Below, piece after piece: positions 34,706-45,916 of a DNA stretch of 64,000 nucleotides. Location: the NCBI GenBank assembly GCA_033032865.1, contig JAWHQI010000068.1, positions 2,046,001 to 2,110,000 of the forward strand, written 5' to 3'. The stretch comes from Dactylorhiza incarnata (lineage: Eukaryota; Streptophyta; Magnoliopsida; Asparagales; Orchidaceae). The stretch's first letter is position 1; each line of letters opens with the position of its first letter. A program made the position numbers and the translations under genes. The notes beneath the pieces were generated by a model that was not told where the DNA came from, searched no databases, and saw nothing but the letters and a program-made list of their open reading frames with translations.

Positions 34706-35644
34706 AAGTATTTTTCCCCCGAGGTGGCTCCGCTAGCCTTGCTCTCATTAGCCGGCAGGGTCGAAAGGCTTCTCGGGGAGGGTAAGTATTTTTCCCCCGA
34801 GGTGGCTCCGCTAGACGGGCTCTCTCTAGCCGGAAGGGTAGGAATGCCTCTCGGGGAGGGTAAGTATTTATCCCCTAAGGTGGCTCCGCTAGCCGGGCTC
34901 TCACTAGTCGGCGGGGTAGGAAGGCCACTCTGGGAGGGTAAGTATTTTTCCCCCGAGGTGGCTCCGCTACCCGGGCTCTCACTAGCCGGCAGGGTAGGAA
35001 GGCCTCTTGGGGAGGGTAAGTATTTTTCTCCCGAGGTGGCTCCGCCATCCGGGCTCTCACTAGCCGGCAGAGTAGGAAGGCATCTCGGGGAGGGTAAGTA
35101 TTTTTCCCCGAGGTGGCTCCGCTAGCTGGGCTCTCACTAGCCGGCAGGGTAGGAAGGCCTCTCGGGGAGGGTAAGTGTTTTTCCCCCAAGTTGGCTCTGC
35201 TAGCCGGGCTCTCACTATCCGACAGGGTAGGAAGGCCTCTCAGGGATGGTAAGTGTTTTCCCACGAGGTTGCTCTGCTAGACGGGCTCTCACTAGCCGGC
35301 AGGGTAGGAAGGCCTCTCAGGAAGGGTAAGTGTTTTTCCCCAAGGTGGCTCCGCTAGCCGGGCTCTCACTAGAAGGCAGGGTGGGAAGGCCTCTCGGGAA
35401 GGGTAAGTGTTTTTCCCCTGAGGTGGCTCCGCTAGCCGGGCTCGCACTAGCCGGCAAGGTCGGAAGGCCTCTCGGGGAGGGTAAGTATTTTACCCCCGAG
35501 GTGGCTCTGCTAGCCGGGCTCTCACTAGCCGGCAGGGTAGGAATGCCTCTCGGGGAGGGTAAGTATTTTTCCCCTGAGGTGGCTCCGCTAGCCGGGCTCT
35601 CACTAGCCAGCAGGGTAGGAAGGCCTCTCGGGGAGGGTAAGTGT
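34706..35644 (+). repeat. 78-bp tandem array (12 units)
   Basis: The unit begins AAGTATTTTTCCCCCGAGG and ends CTCGGGGAGGGT. Twelve units fit the 939 bp. 78 bp equals 26 codons, so a 26-residue peptide repeat stays open over several units (34685-35125, 35330-35647) until 1-bp indels intervene. The core GCTAGCCGGGCTCTCACTAG is akin to the 95-bp unit core. The array ends at a sharp junction with unrelated minus-strand sequence at 35645. Confidence 0.9.
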
Positions 35645-36116
35645 TGAATACTATGATCTTGTTAAGATCTCCAGATTCCTGAGCAAGATTATTTTATTCA
35701 GGGGCAGGGAAGTCCTCTTCTGGAGCAGGAATTTCAGCATTCTTATCCTTCTCCTGTCCACTCTCCTTTTCTTGGTCATCCACTTCCTGCACATGGATAT
35801 TCTCCCCCTTTTGAACCTTACTAACAAGGGATGTTAAGAAAGACTTTGTTACCATGGACGAGGACACAAAAGCTTTGAGTGCCAGAAGTGACTCATTTGA
35901 CTCTTGTAGATCAGTCTCCATTTGAGAATATTTTTTATTGAATTTCCTTGCTTGAGTCAGATGCTGATCAAAAAATGTACCAGTGGACAACCCCATTGCA
36001 TTAGAAATTACTTGATCAGCATCAAATGGATGTATGTGATGGGAGGTAGAAGCAGGTAGTGTGTCAACCGGAGGTTTGGATATGTTAATTGAAAGAATTC
36101 CTGCTGAATCATGCAT
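35645..36116 (-). pseudogene. Transposon-associated protein, C-terminal fragment (copy Y')
   Basis: A 140-codon minus frame contains FDADQVISNAMGLSTGTFF, then a likely coiled-coil/acidic region (METDLQESNESLLALKAF). It is a near copy of 36900-37222 plus 42787-42960, without the insertion of C2. It is joined upstream to a copia F gag fragment at about 36117 and ends at the satellite junction. No enzyme motif. Function unknown. Confidence 0.55.
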
Positions 36117-36627
36117 CGAGTAGGATTTTTCTAGAAAGGTCTACAAGGGTTATTGCTGGTAGATGGGTCGGCTCCTAAACCATGGTGCTTAAATCACAGA
36201 GAGATATTATGAGTAATATCTTTGAGCTTTTGACTCCTCCCATTGAGTGAGTCTTCATAGGCTTTTGCCTTTCTAAGCTCTTCTTTTAGCTTTGAGTTTT
36301 CATTGGTTAGATTAGTTATTATTGTTTCCTTTTTAAAGAACTGATTTCTCAATTCATAATTTACTGAATGTAAAACATCTTTCTTAAAGTCTTCTAACTC
36401 TTTCCTAACTGTTTCTATTTCCTTTAGTTCTATAAGATAATCGTTGCAGAATTTCTTAAAAAAAATTTAAATTCTTCCGAATCAAAATAAAAATCATCAA
36501 AAAGACTTACCTGATCTTCTTCATCATCTAAGGAAGCCACCAAAGCCATCAGACAGGCAAATTAAGTAGAAGTTTCTTCATCTCTCTCAGATGAATAGGA
36601 TCTTGAATTAGATTCTTGGTGCAAATA
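36117..36627 (-). pseudogene. Copia F gag tail, second copy (X')
   Basis: Closely matches 44941-45430: the acidic post-zinc-knuckle region with DEEDQVSLFDDF-like and coiled-coil segments. It is broken by stops and indels. It lies between two copies of the transposon-associated protein, suggesting a tandem duplication of a joined block. Confidence 0.6.
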
Positions 36628-37222
36628 CTAGAGGCTCATCCTCCACTTCAGTAGACCTGTTGTCTTCTTGATGAGTATCATCTTCTTTGGGAGGCTCCCC
36701 CTGAGTTTTGCTTCCTTTTCAGCTATCTGGGCAGCCTTTTTAGCAAACTTTGAGACTTCTCCCAAGAGCTGATCATCTTCTAAGGGCTCCCCCGGGGTTG
36801 ATGCAAGCATCTCCCCCTGAATTTGTGTAGGGAGCTCCTCCAGGATTTGTGCTTCCTTCTTACGAGCCTGAACTGTAGTATCTATAATAATATTTGGAAG
36901 AACTTTGTTGAATACTATGATCTTGTTAGGATCTCCAGATTCCTGGGCAAGATTATTTTCTTCAGGGGCAGGGACTTCCTCTTCTGGAGCAGGAATTTTA
37001 GCATTCTTATCATTCTCCTGTCCACTCTCCTTTTCTTGGTCATCTACTTCCTCCTCATGGATATTTTCCCCCTTTTGAACCTTACTAATAAGGGAGGTTA
37101 AGAAAGACTTTGTTACCATGGAGGAGGACACAAAAGCATTGAGTGCCAGAAGTGACTCATTTGACTCTTGTAGATCAGTCTCCATTTGATAATATTTTTT
37201 ATTGAATTTCCTTGCTTGAGTC
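36628..37222 (-). pseudogene. Transposon-associated protein, C-terminal part (copy Y)
   Basis: Minus frame 37185-36628 (185 codons), continuous in origin with 42787-43898 before C2 inserted. It is rich in Glu, Lys and Pro, with probable coiled coil. The tail reads on to a stop near 36610 in a shifted frame. No known catalytic motif. Confidence 0.55.
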
Positions 37223-37227
37223 AGAAG
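37223..37227. repeat. Target-site duplication AGAAG, left copy (C2)
   Basis: AGAAG at 37223-37227 recurs at 42782-42786. The uninterrupted relative at about 35960 shows the joined target. Confidence 0.9.
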
Positions 37228-37868
37228 TGTTGGAACATGGTCTTTCGCATCTCCTAGGTTTGAGAATAAAAAATCCTATGTGTATTTGATCTTGTGTGTT
37301 TAAGTGTGGAGGAAAACAAGCCCACATGACTCAAGGATAACATAAGAAAGTTGCGCCAAAATTTGAAGCCAAAATTCCAACATGCCCGCTAGCACCGGCG
37401 ATAGCGCTAGCTCTGAGTTGAGAAAATCTCGGAAGCAGTTATAGAAGGTGCTAGTGCTAGGCGATAACAGCTAATGCAGGCGGTAGCAGCTAGCGCAGGT
37501 GATATCCACTAGCGCAGGCGGTTGCGCAAAGCACAAGATGAAGGCGGACGACTTGCTTAAAATGAAGGATTCTCACACGGAGAATATTGCCTAATCTGGG
37601 ATAGCGCCGGCGGTAGCGATCACGCAGGCACTAGCTATTAGGCTATAAAAAGGACTCCTTGGATCCGTCTTCTTCATCCACTCCCACTCCCAAATTCCAG
37701 AGCTTCGTGCCACTTCATATAGAAGAATGTTTAGAGAGATACTCCCACAAATCCATGAAGGCTTAAGCAGATCTGTGGAGAAGTTTTCAACACGCGTCAT
37801 CATCGTGATGAAAGACCGCATCAACTACGATCATACTCTGTGGGTCTTCATCTACTTCTTCAAGAGAT
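37228..37868 (+). repeat. C2 5' LTR, 3'-truncated
   Basis: Closely follows 41608-42250 and stops after CAAGAGATC. It contains GCTAGCGCC/GGCGGTAGC palindromes (about 37385-37640) and the TATA box TATAAAAAG near 37646. Confidence 0.82.
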
Positions 37869-38108
37869 CAGTTTGTGATGGGTCTTCCAAGTGCGTATTG
37901 AACTCTCGTACTAACTCCGAAGAAAACCCTTCCGAAAGAAACACATTCAACACTTCAGAGGTTGCGAACAATTGCATGATGTGGTGGTGTCGAGGCATGT
38001 CAAACTCCAAGAAATATGGGACACTTACTGTTGCTGCCTCGATGGCCAGTCCAGCATGCTTCTTCCATTTTGATCCAGGATCCATCTGCCACATTAATAA
38101 GTGGAATT
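37869..38108 (-). other. Unassigned insert with an 80-codon minus frame
   Basis: Has no match to other copia C copies in the window. The minus frame 38094-37852 is open for 80 codons with varied composition (GSKWKKHAG..., DMPRHHHIM), and the plus frame is also open. It may be a captured gene fragment or residual internal sequence. I do not recognise it. Confidence 0.3.
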
Positions 38109-40497
38109 AAAATTTAAACAAAAATCACTAGCGCCAGCACTAGCACTAGTGCCTGCAGTAGCGCTGGCGCTAGTTCTCTGATCTGAAATGTTAAGATCTC
38201 TCTAAAATAAAAGATTTCCAAATCCGAAATTGCTAGATCCAGGAAACCCACATAATCTAATCTAAAATCAAAACTAAAAATCTTCATAAAAAAGCATAAA
38301 AATTGTGAAGATCCTCTTTTTGATCTAACCTTATCATAAAAATAAAAAGTTTGTTTTTGTTCATATATCTTCATCGCAATCAAAAGTTTTTCTTAAATAG
38401 GTTCATAAATCTTCATCACCAACATCAAAATCAAATATTTAGAACAAAAATCATCAAAATGATGACGATTTACTCTAGTCTCTCTCTCCAAAAATATAAG
38501 AATCAAGCATTGTAGATCTAGCATCTAAAACCAATTGATAACTTCAAATATCTTCTTCTTCAACATCAAAATCAAAGTTTAAAACAAAAATCATACTAAA
38601 TGATGAAGATTTATCTTAGATCTATGAGTGGGCTGCGTTATCTGCTAGGGTTTTTCGGGAGAGCTTCAATGGCAATGGCCGAAATGACAAGGTAAAGGGG
38701 ATTTAACTAAATCAGCGCTAGCGCCAGCGCTATCATTAGCGCGAGAGCTAGCGCACCTCTTTGATTTTTTGTATTTTTTAAATTTTATAAGATACCTAAC
38801 TTTATTCTCTATTATATGTACTACATAGTTTTGTAGTTATGTTTTAAATTGATTTTTGAAAAATTAAAACAAAAAAAATTAGTATAAAAGCCAAAATTAC
38901 AAAAACATTTCTTTTACTTTTTTTCCATTGGTTTAAATTCTATTTATAAATGCAAAATCAAATACAAAAATATAAAACATCAAAATTATCAAAAAAAACT
39001 GTATGGACTTTATTGTGAACATCAAGCATGATTTAATCTATCATTTAGAACTTCTACAATGTTACAATTTATCTTGTCAAACTACTTTTTGAACATTGTT
39101 CTTATCATGCTTTGATATATCTATTAATATGTGCATCAATTCTATTGTAAAAGTAGTGTAAAACCTTACTTAGAATGTCTCTAAGTATGAGTAAATGTTT
39201 TATGGTTAATAATGATGTTTCTTCACTCACTTTTTGACTAAGTCCACTCATGTTTTTGATCTAAAGATGCTAGCTTATGTATTGTAATTGTACAATAAAT
39301 TAAATTTGCACAAGTATCTTACATACACTACATTTATTTGCACTATTAAATATAAAGAAAAGTGGTTGTAATTTCAAAATCTAATTGATTTGCAAGGCAA
39401 GTGTAATCAGAGAACTTTGTACAAAACAAAAAAATTGAAATATAGTGACAAAGTTAACTCCACCAATCACTACTTGAACCTCCTGATAAGTCTTAATAAG
39501 CGTTGTGAGGTTGAGCACCTTGGAAAGATTAGTAAAGTGTCATGCGCAAACCTTCATTTCAAAAAAAAAACCTCACTTATTCTAAAGTACACCGGATCAA
39601 AAACAAAACTGAAAATATAAAATTGTGTGATCCCCCAAGCACTACTTTGCACCCTGATAAAGTGTGGAAATAATCTTATTTGTGTTTTATTGTGCAGTTT
39701 ACTCTACATTTTTCTTGTATTTTTTATTATAACATTTGTTTACTCTTTTCAAAATACACTTTGTGCACATCATTATCTTCCATAACACTTCTTCTCATGA
39801 TTATTGGATCCTAATGCTAATTCTATAATACTTTTTATATCTATAATGCACTAGATAACCTAGCATGCTTTCTACAATGTTTGGTATGTTTTTGACTTTA
39901 TGAATTAGAATAACATTGTAGTAGTCTCTCTTTCATACATCTCTTTAATGCTTGGTTACTTCATGATAATTTTTTTTAAGAAAGTTTTTTGCAAAAACAT
40001 CTTTTTATGAATCATCATGTCTTATAAAAAGATGTTTGTTGTATTTTTATAAGTCTTCCGCTACATTACATTTACCTTGTACGCTTTTCGTACTTATGCT
40101 AAAAACTCTGATTTATTTCTATGAAAAGTATTCCAAAACACCTTATCATTTTCTTCTCTCTCAAAGCTCGATCATGCCTTTATCTTATTATCAAAACTTT
40201 TATGTGTTTTGCTTCCTTACCCACTTTTGCTAATAACAAAAGGGGAAGATCTACCATGATAAATAAAATTCGCTATCAAAATGAAAAACCAACTTGATTA
40301 ATTAAAATGATAGCTTACATATTAGGGGAGCATTCACTTAGGGGAGCAAGTATTTAGGGGGAGAAATTCTAAAATTCTATAATCAATATTTATCCTAAGT
40401 CATAACTCTCTCACACACACAAGTAGGTTTCATCATGCTTATACATTAATGCTCTGATTTATCATTAATGGATTTGTTATTATCAAAAGGGGGAGTT
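38109..40497 (+). other. C2 3' internal non-coding region
   Basis: Colinear with 52140-54250 of C1, including the block 'cctgataagtcttaataag' near 39480 and the AT-rich tail. CG-rich palindromes GCTAGCGC/GCGCTAGC are at 38127-38174 and 38714-38756. An imperfect duplication of about 100 bp lies at 38400-38640. The purine tract AAAAGGGGGAG lies near 40485-40495. No ORF is supported. Confidence 0.7.
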
Positions 40498-41580
40498 GGT
40501 TGGAACATGGTCTTCCGCATCTCCTAGGATTGAGAATAACAAATCCTATGTGTATTTGAACTTGTGTGTTTAAGTGTGCAGGAAACAAAGTCCATATGAC
40601 TCAAGGATTACATAAGAAAGTTGCCCCCAAATTTGAGCCAACAAATCCAACATGCCCACTAGCATCGGCGGTAGCACCTAGCGCCCGGCGCTAGCGATGA
40701 TTAGCGCAATTCCGGAGCACATATAGAAGGAGCTAGCGCCTGGCGGTAGAGGATAGCGCAGATGGTAGCACGGAGCACAGAAGGCAAGAGAGAAATGTTT
40801 CCTCGGTTTGAAGATTCCCCTGTGCAGAATATGTCCTAATCTGGGATAGCGCTGGCAGTAGCACTAGCGCAGGCGCTAGCACTGAGGCTATAAATAGGAC
40901 CCCTCTTCTCTCTTTTCACACGAACATTAGAGAAAGAGATTGAGTAGTAAAATTCCAGAGCCTGATTTGGCCGAAAGTTGATGTCCTACCAAAGCTCTGC
41001 AGATTTTTAAAGGAGAATCTTTTCACGTCGGATTCAAATGACTTCTGCTTCTACAACGCTTATTCTATAGCAGATCTTCGTCTCCAACTTCATAAGTTCT
41101 TCAAGAGGGAATTTTTATTATTATCATTTCATATTTCTTGTAAACCGTTAGAGAATTTGCCTCGTGTTGGCGACTAGGTCTGGGTGGGACTTAGGGCAGA
41201 AATTTGCCTCATGTTAGCGACTAGATCTAGATTAGGTCTAGGGGGTGCTCAAGGCCATATCCGGGGTTGGATTGGCTAGAGCGGCTTGAGGCCAAATCAA
41301 GGGAAGGATAGGCTAGGGCCACCGGTTTGTGGGGATGCGAGTCGGGATAGAAAACAAAAAGAGTTTACTATTATTCGACACAAATTTCTAGCGTTAAAGA
41401 AAAAAAATTTTGTAAAACCTTATTTCATATTAATAAAACATGTCTCCACTTTATTTCAATTGTTTTGTTTGATTTCTTACCTTCTTATACATGCATTATT
41501 TCAAAGATAATAAAAATATAACAAAAGTTTTTAAAACCCTTATTCACCCCCCCCCCCCTCTAAGGGCGCCTACCGATCCA
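40498..41580 (+). repeat. Copia C LTR copy inside C2
   Basis: About 1083 bp from GGTTGGAACATGG (first base substituted) to GATCCA. It holds palindromes (about 40665-40885), a TATAAATAGG box near 40890-40899 and a C tract near 41547. It is preceded by a proper purine tract, so it was the 3' LTR of an element, but its last bases are lost. Confidence 0.82.
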
Positions 41581-41607
41581 GCGTGAAGAGATTATTTTTA
41601 GTATTTT

Positions 41608-42781
41608 TGTTGGAACATGGTCTTCCGCATCTCCTAAGTTTGAGAATAACAAATCCTATGTGTATTTGATCTTGTGTGTTTAAGTGTGCAGGAAAACAAG
41701 TCCACATGACTCAAGGATAACATAAGAAAGTTGCACCAAAATTAGAAGCCAAAATTCCAACATGCCCGCTAGCACCGGTGCTAGCGCTAGTGCTAGATCT
41801 GAGTTGAGAAAATCTCTGAAGCAGTTATAGAAGGTGCTAAATCCAGGCGATAGCAGCTAACGCAGGCGGTAGAAGCTAGCGCAGGCAGTATCCGCTAGTG
41901 TAGGCGGTAGCGCAAAGCACAAGAGGAAGGCGGTCAGCTTGCTTAAAATGACGGATTCTCACGCGGAGTATATTACCTAATCTGGGATAGCGCCGGCGGT
42001 AGCGATAGCGCAGGCGCTAGCTCTAAGGCTATAAAAAGGACCCCTTGGATCCGACTTCTTCATCCTCTCCCACTCCCAAATTCCAGAGCTTCGTGCCACT
42101 TCAAATAGAGGAAGGTTTAGAGAGATACTCCCACAAATCCATGAAGGCTTAAGCAGATCCGTGGAGAATATTTCAACACGCGTCATCATCGTGATGAAAG
42201 ACCGCATCAACTACAATCATACTTTGTGGGTCTTCATCTACTTCGCCAAGAGATCCACATAGAGGGAGTTTTTATATTGTTGTTATTTATTTCACATCTT
42301 TTCTTGTAATCGTTTAGTGAACTCGCCTCGTATTAGCGACTAGGTCTGGGTAGGACTTAGGGCAGAAATTCACCTCGTGTTGGCGACTAGGTCTAGGGTG
42401 CAGATCTAGGGGGTGCTCGACGTCATATTTGGGGAAGGATTGGCTAGAGCGGCTTGAGGCCGTATCCGGGGAAGGATCGACTAAAGACAACCGGTTCGTG
42501 GGGATACGAGTCGGTATAGAAAACAAAAAAGGGTCTTTCATATTTCGCCTTGATTTCTAACATCATTGAAATCAAATTTTGTAATCAATTTTATTAATAA
42601 TAATCATATCTCACTTTGTGTAATTAAATTGATTTGATCTTCATTTCTCTAAATTATTTATTATCCTCTCTTTCATTATAAAACAATTTATATCTTTATT
42701 CAAAATCACTATTTTGATCTCTTATTATTTTTAAAACCCTTATTCACCCCCCCCCCCTTTAAGGGCGCTACCGATCCAACA
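41608..42781 (+). repeat. C2 right-hand LTR
   Basis: 1174 bp, TGTTGG...CCAACA. It is the closest match to 37228-37868. Palindromes lie at about 41765-42025, and the TATA box TATAAAAAGG near 42030-42039. The C tract near 42747 precedes the AAGGGCGC end. It is not preceded by a purine tract. Confidence 0.85.
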
Positions 42782-42786
42782 AGAAG

Positions 42787-43898
42787 CAAATAAAAAAATG
42801 TACCAGTGGACAACCCCATTGCATTAGAAATTACTTGATCAGCATCAAATGGATGTATGTGCTGGGAGGTAGAAGCAGGTAGTGTGTCAACTGGAGGTGT
42901 GGATATGTTAATTGAAGGAATTCCTGCTGAATCATCATTGATGTCTATGAGTTTGTGATTGATAGGGGAATGTACTTGATTATCTTCATGGATTTTGGGA
43001 GTTTTTTAGAAGATGGGGTGATAGATGGTTGTTGTTGTTGTGGGGTGAGAATCTTAGGTGCATGCTCTGTTGTTGTATCAGGTAAACTTGACTGGAAGTC
43101 TTGAGTCGAAGCATCATTTGTGTCATCTGGTATGACATTCTCAAGATCCTGAGAAGCTGGTGTTGGAAGGTGGAGATGGAGGAGGAGAGGTTGGAGCATG
43201 TCCAGGCTTCAGAATTTGCCTGGTCCACTTGGAGAAAATGCCAATATTCATTCTCTTATCAGGAGGAATATGCACTCCTTTTGACTAGCACACCATTGGA
43301 TAATGGTAGTACAACATCTGGCTCTTTATTCTTATATATGCATTCTCCTTATGTGCATATTTATGTCCTATCAGCTTCAAGAGGCATCTCCCCCAATTTA
43401 TTCTCTTATTAAGTACTAGGATTCCCATTATCTGCAGCTGCTACTTAGGGATAACATCATGTGCTGTGATTTTTCATAACAACACATTTCCCAAAATGTC
43501 TGCCAAGAACCTATATTCTTCAGACACATCATTCTTCTTCAGATTTATTGCCTTTTCCTTATTGTACTTCATAATTTGTAATGCCCTGCTTGTCTCTTCC
43601 ATCGTAAGTTCATCTTATTCAATACTAGCTGATAGATCTAAGGTTTGACATAACTTCTCCTTTGTGATGTTGATATCATTCCCAGATATTCTCCCATGGA
43701 GTGAACCTTTTCATCTCCAATGTGGATGTTATCTTTAAGCTCTATTAACTCGATATCATAGATCTTGCACCTTGTCGAGATAAACTTTGTCAACCCAGCA
43801 GTTTAAAAAACCCGAGAATGGCCTTGAAGTTTTCAGATGTTGCATTGAAATATTTGATATCCACATCAAATCCAGAGTTGACTTTAGGGGGTGCCATT
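42787..43898 (-). pseudogene. Transposon-associated protein, N-terminal part (copy Y)
   Basis: On the minus strand an ATG at about 43898 opens a protein beginning MAPPKVNSGFDVD. Multiple frameshifts and stops follow. Segments with a VYLDKVQDLYD-like pattern and a Pro/Ser/Thr-rich stretch (43199-42945) precede the FDADQVISNAMGLSTG segment at the C2 insertion point. It continues at 37222-36628. No catalytic residues are recognisable. Confidence 0.5.
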
Positions 43899-44440
43899 AA
43901 ATCTTACATATAAAGAAAAGACAAGAAGGAGAGAGAGGGCAAGAAAGCACAAGAACAAGGGAGAGAGAGAGAATTAGAAAGCATAATAAAATCTAATGTC
44001 TAAGTTTCTTAAAAGAAGATAATTCGTCGCATCTTAGAGTTGTATTCGTAATAGCATTGAAAAGTATTGATATTCATCGCGCGAAAATGTGTTGAAGTAG
44101 CTTCTAGAAGCAAAATTGTGCGCGCTTGACATGTCGATGTTGCGTCGACTTATAATCGACATGACTTTGAATTTGTACATCGACAATTAATTCGATGCAT
44201 GCGTCGATATGAATCTGATGCTGCGTCGAAAGCTTATCCAAATAATCTACTTCAGGTGGCTCTCGAAGAAGGCATCGAGTAGAACTCAATGGTGTGTCGA
44301 AATCTATTTGACGCAACTCTGAGTATACAGTTGTATTTCTTTAGAAAACATCTGATGTTTTCCCCAACAATAGTGTTTATTGAAGTTAGCATTTATATGA
44401 TTATATGTGTAAATTAGGATGTAACATCAAGAGTTGTTAG
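43899..44440. other. Spacer with repeated TGCGTCGA words
   Basis: There is no gene. About seven GCGTCGA, CATCGAC or GTGTCGA words occur at 44128-44310, with a 19-bp palindrome-like GAAAACATC-T-GATGTTTTC near 44346. A purine-rich GAGAGAG stretch is near 43930-43975. It may be a relic of yet another LTR. Confidence 0.5.
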
Positions 44441-44940
44441 AGAAAGATTCACTCCCTTTGATTAGTTTAGGTTCCATGTTGAGAGGTTCGTTTTCCCTTT
44501 CCCTACATTGTCTCTGAGGAAGGGACTTTTAGCTTTCATGCACATGTAGTTCAAACATTAGAGGGTACCAGGTTTCCTTGGACCCTTTGCTTTTACGATT
44601 ATAAGGTGACATAAAAGAATAAGTTGGTCTATTATTATTTCCTTTTGGATAGCAGAAGATAAGTTTATCTGGTCTAGATTGGTTATCTTGATACTAGAAA
44701 TTTGCATAGAATGTGTCTTGATATAATATGTCTGTAAAATGTCTAATGATTCTACTTTTAGTCTTTTGAATTAGATTCATTGGTTTCTCTGAATTATTCC
44801 TCCCTAGAGTTCTCTTCTCACTATTAGAATTTGCATTATTAAATACGGTGAGTTTTTCAGGGTTATTGTTGTCTTGAGTTGTAATTAATTCTCTGGTCTC
44901 AGTTATTTGAAAGTCACTAAGTCTAACAAAGGTAACTGGA
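44441..44940 (-). other. Degraded copia F stretch between gag tail and protease
   Basis: The minus strand still shows short readable pieces such as KSKGSKETWY, reminiscent of the linker before a copia protease. No protease active site or longer frame survives. Confidence 0.35.
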
Positions 44941-45911
44941 TTTTTCTAGAAGGGTCTACTAGGGTTATTGCTGGTAGATTGGTCGGCTCCTAAACCGTGG
45001 TGCTTAAATCTCACAGAGAGATTTTGAGTAATATCTTTGAGCTTTTGACTCCTCCCATTGAGTGAGTCTTCATAGGCTTTTGCCTTTGTAAGCTCTTCTT
45101 TTAGCTTTGAATTTTCATTGCTTAGATTAGTTATTACTGTTTCCTTTTTAAAGAACTGATTACTCAATTCATAATTTACTGAATATAAATCATCTTTCTT
45201 AAAGTCTTCTAACACTTTCCTAACTGTTTCTATTTCCTTTGGTTCTATAAGATAATCATTGCAGAATTTCTTAAAAATTTTAAATTCTTCCGAATCAAAA
45301 TCAAAATCATCAAAAGGACTTACCTGATCTTCTCCATCATATAAGGAAGCCACCAAAGCTATCAGACAGGTAACTTCAGCAGAAGTTTCTTCATCACTCT
45401 CAGATGAAAAGGATCTTGAATTAGATTCTATGTCACTCTAGGTTTCAGCAAAGAAACCCTTTCCCCTCTTCTTGCCCTTTTTCTTGAATGACTTCTTCTT
45501 GTGCTCATTGTTATTCCTACTTTTGTCCCTTTGCTTTTCAAGACATTCAGGAGCTATATGCCCTGGTTTTTTGCAGGCAAAGCAGATCACTTTCTGCTTT
45601 GGAGTCTTATCAAACCTGGGCTTGCTTGAGCTTCACTCATTTCTTCTTAAGTCATCTATCTTGACCCATTTTACTAATCATCTGACCAAGAGACTGAACA
45701 TATCTTCTTTAGGAGTGGAAGGGTCTCCTTCAACAAGCTTTAGAGCAATAATCCTTTTTTGGGAGTTGAGACTGTCTCCTTGCCTCGGTCTCATCCATAC
45801 TCTTCATTATTAGCTCAAATGATTTGAGCTTTCGAAGCAATGCCTCAATGGAGATCTCTCTATGGCATTTGGACTCTCTGATGGCCCAGATCCTTGAGTT
45901 CCATGATCTTG
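44941..45911 (-). pseudogene. Copia F gag, C-terminal part
   Basis: The minus strand carries the end of a UBN2-type gag, then a CCHC knuckle (C-F-A-C-K-K-P-G-H-I-A-P-E-C near 45600-45555), a basic linker, and a 136-codon acidic coiled-coil-like frame (45356-44946). Several stops and indels are present. The gene is cut at 45911/55367 by insertion of C1 and continues at 55367-55873. Confidence 0.75.
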
Positions 45912-45916
45912 GGAAG
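45912..45916. repeat. Target-site duplication GGAAG, left copy (C1)
   Basis: GGAAG is repeated at 55362-55366. The copia F gag frame joins sensibly across the insertion. Confidence 0.93.

Larger units (their letters stand above)
37228..42781 (+). mobile_element. C2: rearranged SIRE-like copia element without gag-pol
   Basis: It begins TGTTGGAACATGG and ends GATCCAACA between AGAAG duplications, so the outer ends are one insertion. Inside are a truncated 5' LTR (37228-37868), an unassigned segment (37869-38108), a copia C-type 3' non-coding region (38109-40497), an LTR copy with its purine tract (40498-41580), a 27-bp linker, and a further LTR (41608-42781) that has no purine tract. No gag, RT or integrase remains. 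It therefore arose by recombination or nested insertion followed by deletion. Confidence 0.8.

Noticed and set aside
34706..35644. CRISPR-like array of repeats and spacers
   Set aside because: The whole unit repeats without unique spacers, there are no cas genes, and the sequence is clearly plant.
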